Part shown: one piece after another, positions 55,460 to 64,000 of the stretch
How the letters are laid out: the number at the start of each line of letters is the position of its first letter
How positions within the stretch are numbered: position 1 is the first letter of the stretch
Assembly: GCA_020912385.1 (NCBI GenBank)
Contig: CP087211.1
Coordinates: 1,426,001 to 1,490,000, forward strand
Reading direction: 5' to 3'
DNA length: 64,000 nucleotides
From: Neofusicoccum parvum
Lineage: Eukaryota; Ascomycota; Dothideomycetes; Botryosphaeriales; Botryosphaeriaceae
Notes under the pieces: generated by a model
Database searches by the model: none
What the model was told of the DNA's origin: nothing
What the model saw: only the letters and a program-made list of their open reading frames with translations
Position numbers and translations under genes: made by a program

Positions 55460-58400
55460 TTAACGCTGTCCAACATCCTTCAGATACTTCTCAAACTCGC
55501 ACTTCCATGCCGTCGGATCATCCTCCCTCCTGTACGGGTCCCAATTCAGCTTCTCCGCATCCACCCATACATTCTCGCCCAGCGACACCTTTCCCCTGCC
55601 CACCAACCCCTCCTCGGCCTCTCCACCAGCCCACAATCCCTCCCACGCCTTCAAAATCTTCTTCCCGTCCGTCTCGTCGCGGTCGACTGGGTCGCGCCAG
55701 ACGCTAACGTCGAACTGTCTGTCCTTCGCGAAGAAGAAGTTCGGCAACGACGTGAGCGTGGCGTTGGAGGCTGGGAAGGGCTGCATGGTTTCCTCGCGGA
55801 CGGTGTCGAGAGTGAGGAGGAGTGGTGCGTGGTTGTTGGTGGTGGAGGCGAGGTAAGAGGAGACACTATCGTCGAAGGAGACGTTTGAGGCGGAGAGCTG
55901 GATGTTGGGGCCGCGAAGGAGGGCGTGGTCGATATGGTATTCCGGGTTGGGAGAATCGGTGGAGCCGTAGAGGTAGAACGGCATGCGGGTGGTGGGGTAG
56001 GTGGAAGAGACGCAGGGGCCGGTGAGAGGCCGGTCGAGGAGGGCGTTGGTGACCCGAGCTTTGAAGGGTGGAAGGATGGGGCCGCTGGTGGTGTTAGTGG
56101 GTTGTTGGACGTTGGGGGTGGAGAGACTTACGTCAACTTGGAGTGCATGTAGCCTACCAGTTCCCCGGAGCCCTCGATGACTTGGGTCAGGTCGACAGCA
56201 TCCGTGGTCTTGAAGATGAAGACCTCCTCACGGTACTGATCTCGAAGGGTTTGGTACAATTCCATGTCGACCTCTGGCAGGCCAACCTCGAGGATGGTCT
56301 GCCTGCGGTGATTCGCGACGTGGAAGCTGGGTTTGTGAAGAAGGAAGACTGTATCATTGCCTTGCATCAGGAATTCGTGAATGGATGCACTGGATTCGTT
56401 GCGCTGTCGAACAGTCTATCGATCGTCAGCCATCAATTAACGTACTCAAGAAATCCATCATGGATAGATCGTGGGCAAGAATAGACAACAGAGCTACTAC
56501 TCACATCAACTTCGGTCTTCACAACCTTCTTGAAGATGTTGGTCAGCTCGGAGATAAAATCCTTCTCCGTAGGGAAAGGCGACATGACGACGTTTCGCAG
56601 CACGAAGAGATCATGACCATCTTCCGAATCCAAACCAAGCCTTTTCTTGAAATTCTTGGCGCAGTCGCCGTACAGCTCCGGCGAGAATTCAGTTGATGTG
56701 AGGTACAGGGGGATCTCACTGGGTTTATCGGCCGGCGAATCGACCGAGAAGTTTTGCACCACACGCTGCATCAGGTAGTTGGCTTCCAGCGTGTCGTTGT
56801 TGAGTTCACCATCGGCATTGCGGAAGTTGATGGCAAAGGCATTGATGTTCAAGTCTGAGCCGAGCTTTCGGAGGAGTGAGAGCGCGCTGTCGCCGCCGGG
56901 GCTGGTGTTGCTGTTGCTGACGATATTGAGGTTGGATGCTGAGAGAATGTTGTCGCGGATCCATTGCTTTTCGGCTTCGATGGACTCTGGGGTTGCGTCG
57001 TCGGCGAGCTCGGACGGGAGCATGTTGAAAGGCACGACGGTGAAGGACATTGAGTCGTCAGTCATTGCTGCCCACTGGGCCGAGAGCTACTCATCGGGCA
57101 AATTAGTTCAGCTCCGGGCTAGTAGGCGAAAAGACTGTAGGAGATCTTACCCTGCTGCAACTGAAAGTGGCTTCGCCCAGCAGTGCTCCGTACCCCTCCT
57201 GATCTAGCCCGATGCACTTGTTGGATAAGAAAGTCGACACAGCCGAGGCTCCGGGTTTGCTGTTGACAGTCAGTCGTTTCTATGCGGGTGCACATAAAAT
57301 ATAATCACTTACCTGCCCTCAACCCCATAGACCCCAATGTTCAACGTCGAGCCCTGCGACAGGTAAGGGCTCGTCCACGTAACCAAATGTCTCAGCCGTC
57401 CATCCTTGTAGCACAGCCCACCCGCCGGGTACGGGATGTATCCGGCCTTGTGCGGATCGACCGTGATCGAATCGGCGTGCCTCAGCCACCAGATGTCCTC
57501 CTGCGTCTCTATACGTAGCGAACTATCCGGCACGAACCCATCCGCGCCGCCCAAGTCAACGGGAAGGTTGCCTGAGAATGTGCTACCGGGAATGTAATCA
57601 CGCGGCAGCATGGATGCGAAGTATCCGCCCCAGGCGGCATCGGCGTGCACGAGGAAGGACAGACCTCGCGCTTGAAACTTGCGGCGCATTGCCAGGACGT
57701 CACCTAAGCGGTCAACCGCACCTTCCTCAGTGCTGCCGATGATGGCGACAACGGCGTAGACAGGTTGCCCGTTCTTGAGGTTCTCTTCGAGGCGCTGCTC
57801 AAGCTTCTTCATATCCATGCGAGCGCCGTTGTCGACATCGATGCCGATCATGTTGTCAGAGCCGATGCCGGCAATTGCTATCGGAGTGTGAGCTGTATGC
57901 ATCTTTCTCCATGGTGTGGAATGTGGACAACAGGAGTGAAGCTTACCTCCTCCCTTGGGCCAGGAGTAGTGCCTTGTGTTGGAGACCATGTATTGAGCTG
58001 GCTTCTCAATGCCGAAGTCCCGCTCCAGAGCATCTTTTCCGCGTGATTGAATGCCGAACTCATCTAACACCTGCTCCAAAAATTTAGAAGAGATGTTGTA
58101 TTCACGGTTTAGGCGGTCGGGTATGTCTAGGATGGTCTCTGGCTTGAGGTTCAGCAACTCCCAAGTGGAAAGCTCTTTGAAGAGCTTTTCTTCGTTCCGG
58201 GCCGTCTTGATCGTGAAAGTGTCGGCAGTAAAGGATAGAGGTCCATCCAGAGCTTGGCGTATGGAGAGAGGGTAGAATTTGATGTTTCGAGCTGGAGAGC
58301 ACGTCAATAAAGGAAGACTTCACGAGATCGCAGACTCTTGTTTTCTGCGGCTTTGGGATGTACTGACCAGACCTGGAAAAATCAGTGTTCTGTCCGATGG

Positions 58401-59214
58401 CCACGCAAGGTCATAGACTTACCAAATTGATTCCAGGTTGGCAATCGTCCCGTCACAAGTGACATGACCCCAAGGAGTTGGCTTCGAGGGGTCTTCCTTC
58501 TCATTGAGGTCGTATCCAAACATCTCGCTAAGCTGGTCCCCAACCTCCATCTCGAGGAGGGTCGTGAGCGGACTGGCTTCAAAAGCCACGTTGTTCGGGT
58601 TGTACAACATGGTGGAGAAGTAGCCGAGCATGGCAGGCATGTTGAGATCCGTACACATGTGAGCTTGGTACCTTGGAGACCAGAAGGGGATGGAATGCTG
58701 GCCGAGCATCTTTGAGGTTGCTTCAATGGCTCTGGAGACATCTTCAGTGCGCCTCTTGAACGTCTCCGAGCTTTGGATCTCGTTGGTGATGAATTCCTAC
58801 AGCAAGTAGAAGCGTGTTGGTTAGTGGCGGTGATTTCATTGTAGGAGAGGCGGGGCAGATACATACTCCATCACTGGGGAAGTATTTCAACCTTGATTCC
58901 TGCAGCTGGTTAAGAACGACATCCAGGTTGTCCTTGAAGTACTTCAAGTTCTCGGCCTGGGGCCCGATGAAGTAGGAGCTGATGGCCTGGTGGGACTTGT
59001 CCTCTACGGACTTCTTGGAAGCGCCGCTGGTGAAGACGTTCCCGCCATCTTTCTTGAGCTCGATGCCTCCGGTGATACCCCCAATCCCTTTCGAAAGGTC
59101 AATGCCACCACTGGCAGAGACGCTGCCGACTTTGGGGACGTTGATTCCGCTGGTAGCGGAGGCAGATCCAAGCTTGGGCACGCTAATGCCGCCGCCAATC
59201 TTGAAGTTACTCAT
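55460..59214 (-). CDS. PLP-dependent group II decarboxylase, large fungal form (tyrosine-decarboxylase-like)
   Basis: Nine exons: 59214-58867, 58796-58423, 58372-58368, 58291-57947, 57877-57313, 57259-57151, 57086-56505, 56415-56132 and 56084-55460. All phases close, giving 1078 residues. Exon 3 is only 5 nt; it rebuilds ANLESIW-SARNIKFYPL, the usual motif. The first 55 residues are Gly/Ser/Lys repeats (GISVPKLG, GINVPKVG). PLP features: HYSWPKGAIAGIGSDNMIG, HADAAWGGYF (Asp about 437), and the Schiff-base Lys about 501 in DPHKAGYIPYPAGG; then GVEGSKPGASA and GLDQEGYGALLGEA. The C-terminal third (from about residue 580) contains FTVVPFNMLPSE and MQGNDTVFLLHKP and is far longer than in DOPA or glutamate decarboxylases. 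Bacterial tyrosine decarboxylases share the core; the true substrate is unknown. Confidence 0.88.
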
Positions 59215-60361
59215 GACTGTCGTGACGCTTGGTGGGTATGGAAGATATCTGCTCGGTCTGTGCGGTAGTAGACCATTGATTACAACGAGGATTGAATGCA
59301 CTGGATGAGGTCCTTATATGCTCTTCGTGGCCGGAACCAGCGCCTGGGGCACCAGCATCATGCCGCTCCACTCCTCTCGGCGGGCCGCAGCTTCCCCTCT
59401 CCGTGTAGCATCGGCTGGATATGAGCGATACATTTGGGGCAAGATTTGAGCTGGCAGCTGCTCCGTTCCATTGAGCCGCTGCATGCTGCCAGTGCCCGCA
59501 TCTGCGCAGCTCGAGTGCTCGAGCCTATGGCCAAGAACGAAGGTGGCTGATTTACGGGGAACGAGGCATATATGTCGTATGTGGCGGTCCTGTTTGGCTG
59601 GACACTGCAAGTGCACACTTGTGCGTAATTCAAAGTGAGCACTATCCAAGTCCACATGCTCCTCCCGAGGACATTTCCGTAGACGACCAGCGTCCTGGTT
59701 TCCACATCGGAGTGGGAAGCGGTGCGAACACATCAGCAAAGCACAGGTAGCACCCAAACATCAATGTGCTTTCCGCGCACGGTTGGCCGCAGATGAAGGT
59801 GGAGAAGCGGGGCCTTCGTGCGTCGTGTTTTCGCAGCGCAGAATTGGTATGCGCCATCTTGCACAAGGGCCGGGCCGTCGGGGTGGGGTTTCCAGGAAGC
59901 TATCGAAAGATCTCCGCTCGCTCGATTGCAGGCAGAGCATGCGGATTGGTCCACGGCCGTGGCTGCGAGCTCGATAGGCCAGGTCCGCAGGCTCGCGACG
60001 TGGGTCGTTGGATGACCTGCAGGCGGCGATTGGCGCGCTGGTGGCCGACGCTATGCGAACTCGTATCCTGGAGGCACATCAAGGGACGCGGTGCAACACG
60101 AGGCTGGCTGCCTGCGAGCGTCTCGCGATCGATCAGGCTGTCGTGAGGGCTGCACGTCATGGCAGACGGGCAGGCGGGCAGGCGTCGGTCGACGTGCGGG
60201 GCGAACAATGGCGATGGCAATGGCGATGGCACAACGGGCAGGAGGGAAGGAGGCATCCGCATTCCGAAACAGCTAGCGCCCATCATCTCCCATCTCCCAC
60301 CTCCCACCTCCCACCTCCCCCCACGTTGTCACTTTCTCGTTCCTCGCCGCAAACCTGCTTC
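59215..60361. other. intergenic between PLP decarboxylase and TauD genes
   Basis: About 1.15 kb, including the decarboxylase promoter. Near 60280-60322 is a CTCCCAC-type tandem repeat (about five imperfect units). Frames on both strands lack motifs. Confidence 0.5.
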
Positions 60362-61858
60362 TCAAACCCCGAGGTTCCCGTACTCGTCGGTCTTCTGCTC
60401 CAGTCTCTGCCGCGCCGTCTCGTCCTTGCAGCTGGCCGTGAAGACGCCCGTGTTCCTCCGCGCCTCGTCCTCCACCAGCTCGTCCAGCGGTATGAAATCC
60501 GCCGGCTCGCCGAACATGGCGTCGAACTTGTTCCTGATGTCGCCTGGCAGCTCCACTGCATGCTCGCTGTCCCTCAGCCACACACGCAGCAAGTGCCTGG
60601 GGTGCTCCGGGTCGTCGACGTAGCCGGTGCGCGCATGCTGAAGAGCGACGTTGTTGACCCATTCGATGTCGCCTTTCTCCAGCTTCGTCGTGACGCTGTA
60701 TTGCTCTGCAACCCAGTTGAACCCCGCGAAGGCTTCGCGTTCCTCGAACGTAAGCTCCTCGAAGCTCTTGTCGCGCTCCGGCACCTCGGCGAACCCGATG
60801 AAGGTTCGGGTGGAAAAGTTGAGCATCAGTCTCTCCTGGAACCAGTGCAGCAGCCGAACGCCCTCCGCTGGGATTCCGTTTCTGCATGCCTGGAGCTTAG
60901 TTCACAACAAACCCGAATTCGACGAGGTGAGGAACGGGGGAGACGCACGCTCGCCATCGGAACCTTCGCTCTCCCAAGAGCCGTAGGATGTCTGGCCGAT
61001 GCTCCGCCAAATGGTTGTACACTCTCCACGCGCTGGCGATCTTGGACTCACCACCCTGTGAATTTTCCGGCACCGAGACCGCCATCAGCGAAACCACGTC
61101 TGCTCCTGCATCGCTGTGGTACATCTGCGCCGCCGCGTTCTGCGCCGACACGTAAATGGCTCCGCGCTTCGTCCTCTCGATATGCGCAATGCTCTAATAA
61201 TGAGATCAGGGAAGGCCCATCGGATGTGAAGATGATGGCGTAGCACCCACCTTGATATGGCACAGCCCACGTCGGATGCCCTGGGGCAGCCGCTGATCTC
61301 CAACCCAAGAATTGAGTCCCAGGCAGACAATGACAAGCTCGTCCTTCTCGTACTTTTCCACAGGTATACCACGGAGCAGGTTGATGCCAGTCCCGTGATA
61401 AATATTATGCGAGATGTTGCGAAGCACCTGGCCCAGGCTTGGGAGTGGGAAGTGATTTCTTGCCAATTCTGAGAGAGGTATGCTGAGACTCTTGAAATGC
61501 TACGCGGCCGTATTCCGTCAGTATCCTGCATTATCATCGAGGCGCGCTACAAACCTTGGTTGCGTTATCAATCTCCGAAATGTCGGAGTCATTCAGAACA
61601 TGGACCCATTTCTCCGCTGTGTTCAAGAAGTCGTCAGCTGTGTGCACCGCAGCTGCAAGAGTCGAGCTTACGCTGGGCTCGCAAGTCCTCTCCGGACCAC
61701 ACGAGCGGCCCAGAAAGCTTTTTTGGCCAGCCCTGCGGGATATCTCCGAAGTCAGTGTCCTGGGCGTGGGCACTGTTTGCAGCCTCCCATTCTGGTTTGT
61801 TGAGGAGAAAGCCCGGCGAGTCTGAGTAGAGCTCATATGGAAGGACTGTAGCTGCCAT
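60362..61858 (-). CDS. TauD/TfdA-family 2-oxoglutarate, Fe(II)-dependent dioxygenase
   Basis: Family members hydroxylate substrates such as taurine, alkylsulfonates or aryloxyacetates, releasing sulfite or another leaving group. Five exons: 61858-61672, 61616-61555, 61499-61251, 61193-60949 and 60881-60362, with introns of 55, 55, 57 and 67 nt; all phases close, giving 420 residues. The N-terminus resembles fungal members (GFLLNKPEWEAA, EKWVHVLNDSDISEIDNATK). The iron-binding triad is visible: HSD in MYHSDAGADVVSL and the distal His in ALQHARTGYVDD; the 2-oxoglutarate Arg lies in RHLLRVWLRDSE. The end is DEYGNLGV. Intron 4 (GTGCGT donor, GCATGCAG acceptor) was chosen for phase. Divergent from the MFS gene. 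Confidence 0.9.
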
Positions 61859-62157
61859 CGTCACAACAAGAGGAAGTCTTTCGGCAATCCCGCATTGGCA
61901 ACAACTTTCCTGGGTCGCCTCGCATTTCAATAAATACATGGGGCTGGGGCGGGGTGCACTGCAGATGCCGAACGACCAATTCTGCAGGCTGATTACGTGC
62001 TCAACCTCCACTCTTGAGGCACGCGTAAGCTATCAGCATGCCGTGATCAAGGCCTGGTCTTGTGCTATGTTCCTATCGGAAAATAAATACATTTTCGAAT
62101 GCATTTTGACAGCGCAGATCTCGGTTCTCTACTATTATCTCTTGTCGCATTGGCAAA
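61859..62157. promoter_or_regulatory. shared promoter of TauD and MFS genes with HGATAR motifs
   Basis: 299 bases between divergent starts. Three HGATAR motifs, the binding site of AreA/NreB-type GATA factors, occur on the minus strand: TGATAG (62035-62030), CGATAG (62078-62073) and AGATAA (62140-62135). All three fall within 111 bases on the MFS side. Regulation by nitrogen catabolite control is inference. Confidence 0.45.
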
Positions 62158-63893
62158 ATGGGTCAATTCCTTCCCGCCGACTCCAAAGCTCCAAGCCCGG
62201 AGACTACTCCGCTACCAGAAGAAGTATATGGCAGTGAAGCAGGGCCAAGAAAGACCGCGGCAGAGCGCAAGCTGATATGGAAGCTCGACCTCTTCATCCT
62301 TAGCTGGGCCTGCTTCGGCTACTTCCTGCGGCTGCTGGACACTTCGAACATGACGAACGCCTACGTGAGTGGAATGCGCGAGGACCTCAACCTCACAGGA
62401 AACCAATTCAATATCTTCACTACTTTTTGGACTTGCGGGTACATCGTTGGCCAGATTCCTTCGCAGCTCGTCATTACCAAAATTCGGCCCTCGATATGGA
62501 TTCCTGGAGCGGAGATCCTGTGGGCCGTGTTTACCTTCTCGTTTGCTGCCATGCACAGCGAAAAGCAAATATACGCGGTCCGGTTTCTGATTGGTCTTGC
62601 CGAAAGCCCCTTTTACGTCGGTGCTATCACGCTGCTCGGTAACTGGTATACTCCAGAAGGTGAGCAGCAAGAATTCTCTCCGTCCAATTGGTCAAGCACA
62701 TCTCGTTAACCAGAAAACATGGTTGTTGCATGCGCGTAGAGCTTGGGAAGCGCGCTACAATATTCTACTCCGCATCCTTTGCCGCCAATATGTTTTCGGG
62801 CTACCTCCAAGCCGGCGTGTACAATGGCATGAACAACTTGCATGGAATTGCCGGCTGGCGCTGGCTCTTCATAATGTGTGGCGTGATATCCGTTCCCGGC
62901 GCGCTATGGGGCTTCTTCGCCGTCCCAGACTCACCCTACAACACCCGGGCCAAATGGCTCACACCGGCCGAGGTCGAGCTAGCCAAAGCGAGGATGATCA
63001 GAGAAGACAGACGGCCGTTCCATGGTGTGTCGTGGGACGTGATCAAGAAACTGGTCACGTTCAACCAGTTCTGGCCCATGGTGATCGCGTACATGTAAAT
63101 CTCAACCTCAGTGAATGAAGCGTGTGGATTTTCGGCTGACGCAGGGGCGGGACAGATGTTTCTGTCTGGATACTTACTACCTCACCTTCTTCGCCATTTG
63201 GCTGAAGTCCCTGAGCACCTACAGCGTTGCCCAAATCAACGTGTAAGCGCCCAATCCACCCTCCCTCTACACTCACCTCCGGCGATATCCTTGCTCACCC
63301 GTCCTCAGCATCCCCACCGGCGCCGCCGCAATCGGCCTCGTCAGCACCATCCTCTGGGGCTACCTCAGCGACCGCCTCCGCGCCCGCCTCCCCGTCGCCG
63401 CGCTCATCACACTCGTCAACGTCGTCGGCAGCCTCGTCCTCGCCATCGCGCCCTCCCGCGCCGGAATCTTCTTCGGCTACTTCGTCAACGCAGCGACGTA
63501 CGCGTACGGGCCCATCGTCCTGGTAGGACCTCCTCCCTTCCACCCCCTCTTCCCCTTTCTGTGAACTGAAAAGTTCGACCGGCAGACTTGGATCAACGAG
63601 ACCTGCGGAGACCGCCCGGCCCAGCGCGCCCTCATCATCGGCGTGGCGCAGACGATGGGCGCGACCTTCTCGGCCTGGGTGCCGGTGCTGATATTCGATA
63701 CGGGGACCGACGCGCCGCTGTTCCGGAAGGGGTACATCACCGTCACTGTTTTGTCTGTCGTGCAGGTGAGTGAAACAGTCCTACCGAGTCTGGGGTGGCG
63801 TGGAGAAAAAGGTCGCGCTGATAAATTGTGTGATAGCTACTAATGGTGTTTCTTATGATGTGGTTTGAGAGAGGGAGGAGAGCGAAAGCATGA
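62158..63893 (+). CDS. MFS transporter, allantoate permease / anion:cation symporter type (Dal5/Tna1-like)
   Basis: Six exons: 62158-62659, 62740-63094, 63156-63242, 63309-63522, 63586-63765 and 63837-63893, all in phase, give 464 residues. Introns are 80, 61, 66, 63 and 71 nt. The family signature is seen at the first spans: LDLFILSWACFGYFLRLLDT, NMTNAYVSGMREDLNL, GNQFNIFTTFWTCGYIVGQI PSQL. Later: GWRWLFIMCGVISVP, FFAVPDSPYNT, WLKSLSTYSVAQINVIPTGA, LWGYLSDRLRAR, TWINETCGD and a short end (LLMVFLMMWFERGRRAKA). Substrates of this family include allantoate, nicotinate, pantothenate and sulfonates. Length is normal for the family. The junction of exons 2 and 3 (VIAY to CFCLDTYY) is the least certain. 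Shares its promoter with the TauD gene. Confidence 0.88.
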
Positions 63894-64000
63894 GGTGTTG
63901 CATGGTGGAGGCTGGACGGAGGTTTTGGGAAAAGTTTCGCAACCATATTGAGCGTTTCGGAATGCTGATGTTGGAAGAATGGGGTTTGATTAATGAGCAT
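63894..64000. other. 3' flank of the MFS gene
   Basis: The last 107 bases of the window; presumably 3' UTR. Nothing else seen. Confidence 0.5.

Noticed and set aside
60008..61243. 411-codon plus-strand frame over the TauD gene
   Set aside because: Antisense to a five-exon gene with intact iron-binding motifs; no protein features of its own.
55460..63893. Secondary-metabolite gene cluster (PLP decarboxylase, dioxygenase, MFS)
   Set aside because: No backbone enzyme (PKS, NRPS, terpene synthase) or pathway-specific regulator is present; the set looks more like nutrient use.
1..64000. CRISPR array, prophage, plasmid or insertion-sequence features
   Set aside because: No direct-repeat/spacer array or bacterial-type gene was seen; introns and gene families are fungal throughout.

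Overview
The window is nuclear DNA of a filamentous ascomycete (Pezizomycotina). Protein genes carry short GT-AG introns (about 45-110 nt) with CTAAC/CTGAC-type branch sites. There are two HET-domain loci, fungus-specific families (DUF3176, DUF3245, Mae1-type malate carrier), a single dispersed 5S rRNA gene and intron-bearing tRNA genes. A RALF-like secreted peptide gene hints at a plant-associated species, perhaps a dothideomycete; that placement is inference.

Layout. 1-4.5 kb: 3' part of the Prp4 splicing kinase, then non-coding DNA and tRNA-Arg(CCG). 5-10 kb: a ZZ-plus-HET protein with one in-frame TAG, a small inverted-repeat element beside its 5' end, and a RING-like protein. 10.8-17.5 kb: a CSN8/PSMD8/eIF3K-type protein divergent from a PAQR receptor, a secreted GH17 glucanase, and a GPHR/GPR89 membrane protein. 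18.2-19.8 kb: a repeat-rich patch holding a second copy of the small element, tRNA-Cys(GCA) with an inverted duplicate of its 3' half and flank, and a frameshifted BRCT-like gene. 20.3-27.6 kb: metabolic genes (C4-dicarboxylate carrier, acetyl-CoA acyltransferase, DUF3245 protein, succinyl-CoA ligase beta). 28.4-30 kb: a decayed HET gene carrying a 163-bp insertion. 30-33.9 kb: an arrestin-like protein and a multi-span membrane protein. 34-47 kb: very gene-poor, GC-rich DNA around one Ran1/Sks1-like kinase, ending at the 5S rRNA gene. 47.7-64 kb: RALF-like peptide, a small basic protein, an APH-type kinase-like protein, a DUF3176 membrane protein, a nine-exon PLP decarboxylase with a 5-nt microexon, and a TauD-type dioxygenase divergent from an allantoate-permease-type MFS carrier.

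Possible functional links. The TauD dioxygenase and MFS permease share a 299-bp intergenic promoter with three HGATAR motifs, which suggests nitrogen- or sulfur-regulated use of an organic nutrient; the neighbouring PLP decarboxylase may belong to the same unit. Malate carrier, thiolase and succinyl-CoA ligase are all central carbon genes, but their adjacency may be chance. Exon boundaries were read by eye from splice signals and frame continuity; no alignment or search was run.
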